From Clostridia bacterium (GTDB lineage: Bacteria > Bacillota > Clostridia > Oscillospirales > Acutalibacteraceae): a stretch of 64,000 nt of DNA. Shown one piece after another: positions 17,922 to 28,722 of the stretch. How positions within the stretch are numbered: position 1 is the first letter of the stretch; every line of letters starts with the position of its first letter. The stretch covers positions 110,968-174,967 of the forward strand of contig JAFQCT010000004.1 of NCBI GenBank assembly GCA_017399405.1, in the 5' to 3' direction. The translations under genes and the position numbers were made by a program. The notes beneath the pieces were generated by a model. The model saw nothing but the letters and a program-made list of their open reading frames with translations, made no database searches and had not been told where the DNA came from.

Positions 17922-20141
17922 ATGAAAAAAGTTGTATCACTCATAATGACACTTATTTTAATAATGACTGTCGTTTTTTCATTTACAGGTAGTAGTGTTT
18001 CTGAAAAAATCAACCCTACACTTGCTCTTTCGGCTGACAACATTTCTTATGCCATAAGTGATAATCTTTATGGCGTGTCATTTGACAGTTCAGAATATGC
18101 CATTAACGGTGGTCTTGTATCTGAACTTGTGAACAACAACTCTTTTGAGTGTATTGATAACCATACAGCAAGTTGGAATCTTAAAAATATAGGTTACGCA
18201 GTTGCAACTGAAGAAAAAATGAACGATAATAATGCTAATTATCTTCAAATTACAGTTAATGGTAGCGGTAGTGCTGAAAATATAGGTTATTCTGAAATTT
18301 TCAACAACAAAAGTGCACAGTTCAACAGTCGCAGACTCTGGACTGCCGATATGGGATTTAAGGAAGACGAAACTTATTTATTTTCTGCATTTTTCAAGAA
18401 CATTGACTATGTGGGAACAATGAGCGTTTTGCTTAATGCAGAGGGCAATGCTGAAGAATATGAGTTTAATATTGATGATTGCACAGATTGGACAAAAGTA
18501 AGCCTTGAAATCAGTTCAGAAGTTACTGCTGATGGCTCATTACTTATTAAATTCAACGGTAATGGCACTTTTTATATGGATAGTGTTTCTCTTGTGCCAA
18601 AAAGCAGTTATAGTAACGGAAATTATATAAGTTTAAGACCTGACCTTTATGATGCACTCAAAGAACTTTCACCATCATTTATCAGGTTCAGCGAAAATAC
18701 TTTTGTTGATGATGAGGGTAATACTTACGATTGGAAAGATTCAATAGGTAACCTTGAAACAAGAAAACAAATCAGTACTTCATATAGCGAAAAAGGTCGT
18801 TTTTATGTAAATCCTAATGCAATGGGATTTTACGAATATCTTGTGCTTTGTGATAGTTTGGGTGCAACACCTGTCCCTGTTATGAGTATTAAAGATACAG
18901 AACAAGTTGAAGAAAATGAAGTTGAGCGAATTCTCAACGAAAATACAGAAGAACCAACTGAAAATGTAGAAGATATAACGGAAGAAGCTCCCGAAACACC
19001 TGAAATTGAGCCTTATGTGCAAAGCGTTCTTGACTTTATTGAGTACACCACAGGTGACGAGACAACTATATGGGGTGCAAAACGCGTTGCTGACGGTCAC
19101 GAAAAACCTTTCAAGCTTAACTATATTGCACTTGATGATGAGGTTATTGACGAGGGCTATTGGACTCGTTTCAATACTGTATATGAAGCAGTAAGTGAAA
19201 AATACCCAAATATAAAAATCATCACAAGTTCAGGCAATACACCTGATGATGCGTGGCAGAATATAGATGCAACTTATAAAAATGTAGTTGTAAATGAATT
19301 TTATGGTAAGGGCAAAATTGACCTTTACCGAAATGTTCATAAGTATGATTCTTATGAGCGTAGCGGGGCACAGGTGGCAGTCGACTCTTTTGTGTCTAAC
19401 GCTGACGGAATAGGCACATTTATCACCACTAACAATATTTGGTCTGCCCTTGAAAATAGTGCGTTTTTGTTGGGACTTGAAAAGAATGCAGATGTTGTGC
19501 AAATGGCATCTTATAAATGGTCACTTGCGAAGCGTAATGGTCATAGTGAAAAAACTTCACTTATCTGGTTTGACTCACAAGATTTGCTTTTGACTGCCGA
19601 TTATTACTCACAAATGATTTTTGCAAACAATATGGGTACAAACTATATTTCAACTGATTTTGATATGGAAGACGAGGGTGTTTACCAATCTTCAACAGTT
19701 GATATTCAAAATAAAGTTATCTATGTAAAACTTGTGAACGCAACAAACAAAACTTATAATTTTGACATTCAACTTGATGGCTTTAAGAATGTGAAAAATC
19801 CGTCAGTTCAGTATATGACAGAAAAATTCAAATCTGCATATAACGATTTTGACGAGCAACTTCATGTAGCACCAACTGAAAAGGCATTAGAGGTTAAAGA
19901 TAACACAATTTCTTACGATATGGGTAGTTATTCAATAAGTGTTGTGAGAATACCTTATGGTGGGAATGACGGAAAAGCACTTTATGAGTTACCCGAAACA
20001 GATATTGTTTCACCTTATATGCACCCAATGGTTGAATATGCAGTTCCAATTGTTTTAACTGTACTCGTAGTAATAACAGGTGTGGCTATTCTTCTTGTAA
20101 GAATAAATCGTCACAGAACAGTGCGAAAAGAAAATGAATAA
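17922..20141 (+). CDS. Membrane-anchored GH51-like (alpha-L-arabinofuranosidase-type) protein, probably inactive
   Basis: The 739-residue protein has a signal peptide, a GH51-type body and one C-terminal membrane segment (about 705-727) with a basic tail. GH51 landmarks are clear: NGGLVSELVNNNSFE, LRPDLYDALKELSPSFIRF, DFIEYTTGDETTIWGAKRVA, and KYDSYERSGAQVAV. The acid/base glutamate appears kept as E407 in YIALDDEV, where the family has GNE. The nucleophile position (usually GEY) reads D-S489-F, and the family's RFPGG is RFSEN. An acidic Glu/Thr-rich insert (about 325-365) interrupts the barrel. Catalysis by the normal retaining mechanism is doubtful; it may bind arabinosides at the surface. 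It has its own promoter and terminator. Confidence 0.8.
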   Translation: MKKVVSLIMTLILIMTVVFSFTGSSVSEKINPTLALSADNISYAISDNLYGVSFDSSEYAINGGLVSELVNNNSFECIDNHTASWNLKNIGYAVATEEKMNDNNANYLQITVNGSGSAENIGYSEIFNNKSAQFNSRRLWTADMGFKEDETYLFSAFFKNIDYVGTMSVLLNAEGNAEEYEFNIDDCTDWTKVSLEISSEVTADGSLLIKFNGNGTFYMDSVSLVPKSSYSNGNYISLRPDLYDALKELSPSFIRFSENTFVDDEGNTYDWKDSIGNLETRKQISTSYSEKGRFYVNPNAMGFYEYLVLCDSLGATPVPVMSIKDTEQVEENEVERILNENTEEPTENVEDITEEAPETPEIEPYVQSVLDFIEYTTGDETTIWGAKRVADGHEKPFKLNYIALDDEVIDEGYWTRFNTVYEAVSEKYPNIKIITSSGNTPDDAWQNIDATYKNVVVNEFYGKGKIDLYRNVHKYDSYERSGAQVAVDSFVSNADGIGTFITTNNIWSALENSAFLLGLEKNADVVQMASYKWSLAKRNGHSEKTSLIWFDSQDLLLTADYYSQMIFANNMGTNYISTDFDMEDEGVYQSSTVDIQNKVIYVKLVNATNKTYNFDIQLDGFKNVKNPSVQYMTEKFKSAYNDFDEQLHVAPTEKALEVKDNTISYDMGSYSISVVRIPYGGNDGKALYELPETDIVSPYMHPMVEYAVPIVLTVLVVITGVAILLVRINRHRTVRKENE

Positions 20142-20155
20142 ATAAATATGCAAGG

Positions 20156-20186
20156 CGAGGGCTAAAAATTAGCCCTCGTTTTTTGT
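20156..20186 (+). terminator. Intrinsic terminator after the GH51-like gene
   Basis: A 9-bp stem (CGAGGGCTA with TAGCCCTCG) with a 5-base loop is followed by TTTTTTG. Confidence 0.9.
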
Positions 20187-20237
20187 TTGCAAATTTTTAA
20201 GATTTAATTAAGAAATACAAAATTTTACAAAAATATG

Positions 20238-20266
20238 TTGACAAAAGAAAAATATGGGTGTACTAT
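20238..20266 (+). promoter_or_regulatory. Promoter of the YtrA-type regulator / ABC transporter operon
   Basis: TTGACA (20238-20243), 17-base spacer, TACTAT (20261-20266). A large inverted repeat begins 3 bases downstream. Confidence 0.75.
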
Positions 20267-20268
20267 AA

Positions 20269-20295
20269 AACTGTGCTAATTGAAATAGCACAGTT
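20269..20295 (+). promoter_or_regulatory. Palindromic operator for the GntR/YtrA-type repressor
   Basis: A perfect inverted repeat with 10-base arms (AACTGTGCTA with TAGCACAGTT) and a 7-base spacer covers the expected transcription start just after the -10 box. Its position and symmetry fit autorepression by the dimeric regulator encoded immediately downstream. Confidence 0.65.
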
Positions 20296-20324
20296 AATAC
20301 AGTTTCAAGTAGGAGGTGATATAG

Positions 20325-20696
20325 GTGAATATATTTCTCGATTACCATTCAAGAACCCCCATTTATGAGCAGATTAAAGAACAAATCGTGCTTGATATAA
20401 GCAGGGGAGTTCTCAAAAAAGATGACCAGCTACCATCTTTAAGACAGTTATCTTCTCAGTTGGGAATAAATATTAACACTGTCAAGCGTGCTTTATCAGA
20501 GCTGGAAGCACAAGGGGTAATTTACTCTGTTGCGGGTAAAGGTATATTCATCAGCGGAAACGCAGAATCACAAAACATTTATCTTGAACAATCTTTAGAT
20601 GCAGTGAAAAATGCACTCATAAATGCAAAACAGATGGGTGCAAGTGAAGAAAAAATTACTGCAATCCTTAAAGAAATTTATAAAGGAGTTGAGTAA
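20325..20696 (+). CDS. GntR-family transcriptional regulator, YtrA subfamily
   Basis: The 123-residue protein has an N-terminal winged helix-turn-helix of GntR type (YEQIKEQIVLDISRGVLKKD, then LPSLRQLSSQLGININTVKR) and the short two-helix C-terminal dimerisation region that marks the YtrA subfamily. It should repress its own operon until an inducer, often cell-envelope stress or an antibiotic, is present. The start is GTG at 20325, placed by AGGAGG at 20311-20316. It overlaps nothing and is followed within 2 bases by the ABC ATPase. The inducer is unknown. Confidence 0.92.
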   Translation: MNIFLDYHSRTPIYEQIKEQIVLDISRGVLKKDDQLPSLRQLSSQLGININTVKRALSELEAQGVIYSVAGKGIFISGNAESQNIYLEQSLDAVKNALINAKQMGASEEKITAILKEIYKGVE

Positions 20697-20697
20697 A

Positions 20698-21600
20698 TTG
20701 ATTGAATTTGTAAATGTAACTAAAAAATTCGGCGACTTTACAGCAGTTGAAAACATCACATTCAGGGTTGAGCCATCATCAATTTATGGTCTTATCGGCT
20801 ATAACGGTGCAGGTAAAACAACACTTCTTAAAACTGCTGCGGGTATTTATAAATCAGATGAAGGCACAGTACTTATGGACGGAGTAGACACTTACGATAA
20901 CGACACAGTCCGTCGTGAAATGTTTTATATTCCTGACGATTTGTATTTCCCAATGAACGCAACAATCAACAGTATGGCAAAGTTTTATGCTGATTATTAT
21001 CCTAATTTCAGTATGAAAACACTTAACAATCTTGTTGAAGTATTTGGCCTTGACCCTAAAAAGAAAATCCGCGGATTTTCAAAGGGTATGCAACGCCAGA
21101 CAGAAATTATTTTGGCACTTGCATCTCACCCTAAATATATGCTTCTTGACGAAACATTTGACGGTCTTGACCCACACAAAAAAGAAGTTACAAAGAAACT
21201 TTTCATTGAATATGTGGCAGAAAGTGAGTGTTCACTTGTAATCTCATCACATAACCTTTCTGAACTTTCAGAACTTTGCGATAATGTTGGTCTTATTAAC
21301 GGTAAACAACTTGTAATGGATTGTTCAGTTTATGACATTTCTAAAAATTACAGCAAAATCCGTCTTATTTTTGACCGCGATGTTACTGAAAATGATTTCA
21401 AAAATATTAAGTATAAATCTCTTGAAATCGACGGTAGAGTTGCAATGATTATCTTTGATAAAGATACAATCGAAGAAAAACAGAAACTTAACGCACTTCT
21501 TCCTATGGCTATTGACGAATATAAGCTTACTATGGAAGAAGTATTCTTAAACGAAATGGAGGATAAGAAATATGACATCACAAAAATCTTTGAAAAATAA
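20698..21600 (+). CDS. ABC transporter ATP-binding protein
   Basis: The 300-residue ATPase has Walker A (GYNGAGKTTLLK), a signature loop RGFSKGMQRQ, Walker B (YMLLDETFDGLD) and the switch histidine (SSHN). The frame is open further upstream, but AAAGGAG at 20682-20688 points to the TTG at 20698, one base after the regulator's stop, giving the normal N-terminus MIEFVNVTKKFG. It pairs with the permease downstream, overlapping it by 29 bases. The set resembles the Ytr-type and bacteriocin/antibiotic-responsive ABC exporters of Firmicutes. Substrate unknown. Confidence 0.93.
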   Translation: MIEFVNVTKKFGDFTAVENITFRVEPSSIYGLIGYNGAGKTTLLKTAAGIYKSDEGTVLMDGVDTYDNDTVRREMFYIPDDLYFPMNATINSMAKFYADYYPNFSMKTLNNLVEVFGLDPKKKIRGFSKGMQRQTEIILALASHPKYMLLDETFDGLDPHKKEVTKKLFIEYVAESECSLVISSHNLSELSELCDNVGLINGKQLVMDCSVYDISKNYSKIRLIFDRDVTENDFKNIKYKSLEIDGRVAMIIFDKDTIEEKQKLNALLPMAIDEYKLTMEEVFLNEMEDKKYDITKIFEK

Positions 21601-24073
21601 TGTAAACTTCAACGATTTCAAAAGAAGTCTTAAAGGTTCACTTCCATTCCCTGCAATTGCCTTTGCAGTTCTTATAGTATTTGCGGTTTTCCCTGTTGTA
21701 GGTTATTTCTACAATACAACAAGACAACCAGGAACACCGTATGATTTGGTTTATATATTCTTTGATTCAAGTTCACTCTTTTATACTGCTTTTGAATTGC
21801 TTCAGGTTGGTATGGTGCTTTGCGGTATGATGACCGCTGCAAAATCCTTCTATTTCTTTTTAAGTAAAAAGCAGGTCAATGTGTATTTAAGCCTTGGCGT
21901 TACAAGAACAAGAATGTTTATAAACCGTCTTGTTTCAGGTGCAATTACCTTGTTCGCAAGTGTGTTTGTACCATTTACAATTATCTATTTAATGAATATT
22001 GCCGAGTTAGGTGCAACTGCACAGATGACTAATATTTATCTTTATATTGTGCTTTCCCTTTTTGTTGCATCAATGGTAGGTTTTGCAATCAGTAGTTTTG
22101 CAATATCAGTTTCAGGTAACATTTTTGAATCTGCAATTACAATGGGTACAACTTCATTCTTGCCTACTCTAATTGTAAATCTCTTTATTGGTGCAAAAGA
22201 ACAGATGTTAAAGGGTTATGTATATGATTATAATGAATATAGCATTACTCCATTCTTAAGTCCGTTTTCATTTATAAACAATTCAGACCCCAATGCAATA
22301 AGTGGTGATTATTCACCTGTAAATATCAATCAGGTTGTTATGAGCTTTGACAAGCAAAATCTTGTTAAAGGTGAAATTCCAAAAGAATACTTACTTGACT
22401 GGTATTTTGTTATTCCTGTTATTATCTGGGCAGTTGTTGTAGTTGCTTTCATAGCACTTGCATTCGTACTTTTCAATAAGAGAAAGGCTGAAAATGCTAA
22501 CTCATTAGGTAAATTTGCAATCTCAAGAACTATAAACGGTGCATTTGCAGTTGTAATTGCTTGTTTCTTCTGTGTAGGAGTGCTTTACTATGAACTTAAA
22601 ACAGTAGGTGTAACTCTTTTAGCAATTGGATTGTCATTTGTTGTATATTTTGTTGTTCAACTTATTTTGACAAGAAAATTAAAGAAATCCCTTAAATCCT
22701 TGTCGGCTTGTGCAGTATTTATGGTTTTATTTGTTGGCTTGGTAGCCTTTATGGAAACAGGTTACTTAGGCTCATACAATAAATTACCTGAAAAAGAAAA
22801 CATAAAATCTGTATCTCTTACTGTGCCTGTAGATTTCTCATTTAATGGTATTTCCCCCGGTGTCTGGGGTCGATATGTTGTTAGCACAAACACTGATGAT
22901 ATTTCAATGGCTATGAGCCTTTTTGAAGAAGTTAAAAAGGATGATGGAGATTATACTTTTAGCATTCACAACGCAACTTTTGAATTTGAAACAAAAGATG
23001 GCGAAACAATTACCCGTGAATTCGGGATTTACTCTCCTGACCTTTATAATAAATATATGGAAACAGTTGTAAATTCAAACTTCTTTGACGGTGTGCTTGA
23101 ATACAATTTCTTGGGATTTGATGAGAACAACAAGTCAAAAAATGGTGAATACACAGTTGCCGTCAACCCAAATGGAATAGGTAATACAAGTGAATCGGTA
23201 GGAGCATTTAATTACTACGATTCACAGTTGCTTGTTAACTATGTGCCTATTAAAAACGAAACCGATACAGAGGGTTCTGTATTTGAACTTGAAAATGGTG
23301 AAATTATCGATTATGAAGGCGACCGCGATTTCCTTGTTCTTAAGGGTGATAAGTTAGCGATTGCTATGTATAACGACTTATCAAAAATGACTTATGAACA
23401 GCTTCTCAAAAACAATAGTGAACCTTTTGGCGTTTTAGGTTGGGAGCAAAGCTATGTTTGTAAAGCAGATGATGTTGTAAATCCTGTTAACGATGAAGAA
23501 ATTGAATTGTATTATTATCATGAAGAAAAAGATATTGCAGGTGTAAAAACTGTTTATGCTTGGCTCAGCATTTATCCTGAAATGACCGAAACAATTGCTT
23601 ATGTCAAGAATAATAATATTGAGTACACAGCAACTTATAATGTGCCTGTAAAACAAGTACTTTATACTGACTCAAAATTAGATTTTGGCGATGCTCAAAG
23701 ACAATTTATAGACGAGGCAGTGAAGGTGCAGGGTAAAAACGACCATTATAAAACCTATTTCAACATTTCAGCAGGCAGAATACCTAATGTAACTTATTAT
23801 GGTGCAAATGCTTTAAGTGATTCATTGTTCTTTAACCTTAGCTGGTATCTTTCAGAGAAGATTACAAAAGAAGAGCTTATTAAAAAGGTTTATGCCGACA
23901 TTGGTCATCCGTTAGGTGTAGTAGATGCAGATAAAATTGATAATGTTGTATCAAACTCTGTGGGAAATTATGAAATTCACAACGATAACGGTAGAGTGGT
24001 TTTCATAATCTTCGAAGATGGTTCAATGATTGAAAAGTATCTCCCAGAAGCAAATGTAGGAGTGCTGAAATAG
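21572..24073 (+). CDS. ABC transporter permease with large extracytoplasmic C-terminal domain
   Basis: The 833-residue membrane protein has several hydrophobic segments in its first 400 residues (for example around 25-45, 70-95, 120-175, 285-305 and 325-400). A roughly 430-residue hydrophilic region follows and ends without a further membrane segment. This is longer than usual ABC-2 permeases, and the tail, if outside, could sense or bind a ligand. It starts within the ATPase gene after GGAGG. No domain in the tail is recognised. With the YtrA-type regulator it forms a self-contained three-gene operon ended by a terminator. Confidence 0.85.
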   Translation: MTSQKSLKNNVNFNDFKRSLKGSLPFPAIAFAVLIVFAVFPVVGYFYNTTRQPGTPYDLVYIFFDSSSLFYTAFELLQVGMVLCGMMTAAKSFYFFLSKKQVNVYLSLGVTRTRMFINRLVSGAITLFASVFVPFTIIYLMNIAELGATAQMTNIYLYIVLSLFVASMVGFAISSFAISVSGNIFESAITMGTTSFLPTLIVNLFIGAKEQMLKGYVYDYNEYSITPFLSPFSFINNSDPNAISGDYSPVNINQVVMSFDKQNLVKGEIPKEYLLDWYFVIPVIIWAVVVVAFIALAFVLFNKRKAENANSLGKFAISRTINGAFAVVIACFFCVGVLYYELKTVGVTLLAIGLSFVVYFVVQLILTRKLKKSLKSLSACAVFMVLFVGLVAFMETGYLGSYNKLPEKENIKSVSLTVPVDFSFNGISPGVWGRYVVSTNTDDISMAMSLFEEVKKDDGDYTFSIHNATFEFETKDGETITREFGIYSPDLYNKYMETVVNSNFFDGVLEYNFLGFDENNKSKNGEYTVAVNPNGIGNTSESVGAFNYYDSQLLVNYVPIKNETDTEGSVFELENGEIIDYEGDRDFLVLKGDKLAIAMYNDLSKMTYEQLLKNNSEPFGVLGWEQSYVCKADDVVNPVNDEEIELYYYHEEKDIAGVKTVYAWLSIYPEMTETIAYVKNNNIEYTATYNVPVKQVLYTDSKLDFGDAQRQFIDEAVKVQGKNDHYKTYFNISAGRIPNVTYYGANALSDSLFFNLSWYLSEKITKEELIKKVYADIGHPLGVVDADKIDNVVSNSVGNYEIHNDNGRVVFIIFEDGSMIEKYLPEANVGVLK

Positions 24074-24104
24074 TTTCTTTTTCCGCAATTCTACTTAAAA
24101 TAAG

Positions 24105-24137
24105 AAGCGTACAGATTTTTTGTCTGTACGCTTTTTA
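24105..24137. terminator. Bidirectional terminator (ABC permease / lacZ)
   Basis: An 11-bp stem (AAGCGTACAGA with TCTGTACGCTT) encloses a 7-base T-rich loop and is followed by a T-run on the plus strand. The A-rich left flank gives a weaker U-run on the minus strand. Confidence 0.85.
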
Positions 24138-24148
24138 TAATGTTTAAT

Positions 24149-27292
<3,144 letters not shown>

Positions 27293-28471
27293 TTATTTAG
27301 AAGCTAAATATTCAATAAATTGTTTTGCTGTGCGTGGGCTTCTGCCACCATTACGAAGTGCAAATGCCTCAGCTGATAAAAACAACTCATTCTTGTCAAT
27401 ACTTATATTATACTGCATAGAAAGATTTTCCACAATAGATAAATACAAATCTTTATCAGGTTTTGAGAAAGTAATTTTTAATCCAAAACGAGCAGAAAGA
27501 CTCATAATTTCCTGAATTGTATCCTGAAGATGAATGTCATCACCATTTCGGTCAGAAAAGTTCTCTTTTACAAGGTTTCTACGGTTGCTTGTAGCGTAGA
27601 TTGCAAGGTTATCAGTTTTTCCTGCAACGCCACCCTCTAAAATTGCTTTTAATGCACCAAAATCATTGTCATTTGTAGAAAAACTTAAATCGTCTATAAA
27701 AATAATAAATTTAAGTGGGTTGTCTGCCAATTCTTCAATAACATCAGGTAATGAGTATAACTGATTTTTCTTAATTTCAATAAGACGAAGTCCCATTTCC
27801 CAATATTCATTTACAATTGCTTTAATTGTACTGCTCTTACCACTACCTGCATCACCATATAAAAGCACATTGTTACAAGGTTTATTTTGAAGCAACGCCA
27901 TTGTGTTGTCAATTACTTTTTGCCTTTCTAATTCATAACCACTCATCTGTGAAAGACGCTGTGGGTCAGGGTATTTAACGGGTATAATCTCGTTATCTTT
28001 ATATAAGAACATTCTGTGAGTTGCATAAATTCCGTAACCCGTTGTTCTTATTACAGAAATCTTATTTTCATATTCGTCTTTAACAGAAATATTACCGTTC
28101 TTCCACTCCGGTAACGATATACTATTATATATAGATTTCAAATCATCACATTTTATCTGCGAAAGTTCTTCAAAAAATGCAAGTTCATTTTCTACTGCAT
28201 TCTGCACAAAAGGGGATACATCTCCTTTTGCAGATTGCTTTACATATATATTTTCGTCATTCTGTAAAAGTTCATTTATGTATTCACATAAATCGTCTGT
28301 CTTCTCATAAAGGGCAGAAACGAAATCTGAATAGTATTTCAAAAACTCATTTTCATTATTACTTTCACAACCTAACAAGTTAATGAGAGCAGATATTCCC
28401 TTATCATTTAATATGTTTTTGAAAACAACTACTGCCTTTGCAGAAGTCACAATATTTTTGTATTTTTCCAT
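27293..28471 (-). CDS. DUF815-family AAA+ ATPase
   Basis: The 392-residue protein has a helical N-terminal region (about 1-190) and a C-terminal AAA+ module with Walker A (LLYGDAGSGKSST), a Walker B-like IIFIDDLSF, and a sensor region (YATSNRRNLVKENF). This combination is the DUF815 family, whose biochemical role is unsettled. An in-frame ATG exists at 28480, but AGAGGA overlaps it and is spaced correctly for the ATG at 28471, giving MEKYKN. It is transcribed away from rpoB and precedes lacZ by 12 bases. A regulatory or chaperone-like role is possible. Confidence 0.85.
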   Translation of the reverse strand: MEKYKNIVTSAKAVVVFKNILNDKGISALINLLGCESNNENEFLKYYSDFVSALYEKTDDLCEYINELLQNDENIYVKQSAKGDVSPFVQNAVENELAFFEELSQIKCDDLKSIYNSISLPEWKNGNISVKDEYENKISVIRTTGYGIYATHRMFLYKDNEIIPVKYPDPQRLSQMSGYELERQKVIDNTMALLQNKPCNNVLLYGDAGSGKSSTIKAIVNEYWEMGLRLIEIKKNQLYSLPDVIEELADNPLKFIIFIDDLSFSTNDNDFGALKAILEGGVAGKTDNLAIYATSNRRNLVKENFSDRNGDDIHLQDTIQEIMSLSARFGLKITFSKPDKDLYLSIVENLSMQYNISIDKNELFLSAEAFALRNGGRSPRTAKQFIEYLASK

Positions 28472-28507
28472 TAAAAACATCCTCTGAAAAATTTTCCAAA
28501 TTTAGTA

Positions 28508-28536
28508 TTGACAACTTGACTTGACAAGTATATAAT
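28508..28536 (+). promoter_or_regulatory. Perfect-consensus promoter of rpoBC
   Basis: TTGACA (28508-28513), 17-base spacer, TATAAT (28531-28536). The implied leader is about 180 bases. It contains a nested stem (GCCTTA at 28654-28659 with TAAGGC at 28679-28684, enclosing ACTAT with ATAGT) and the GGAGAG ribosome binding site. Confidence 0.8.
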
Positions 28537-28722
28537 ATTAAATTGCTATTATAGTGGAGTTATATACGCTGGCGTATTTTATGCAACACAAAGTGTACCA
28601 TAATTTGCCTAAAAAAGCAAGTATAACTCACAGTAAAATTTAGTAATCTCCACGCCTTATATACTATGTATATAGTTGTAAGGCTCAGGAATAAAAAAAC
28701 GAACGGAGAGTGATTAAGCCCT

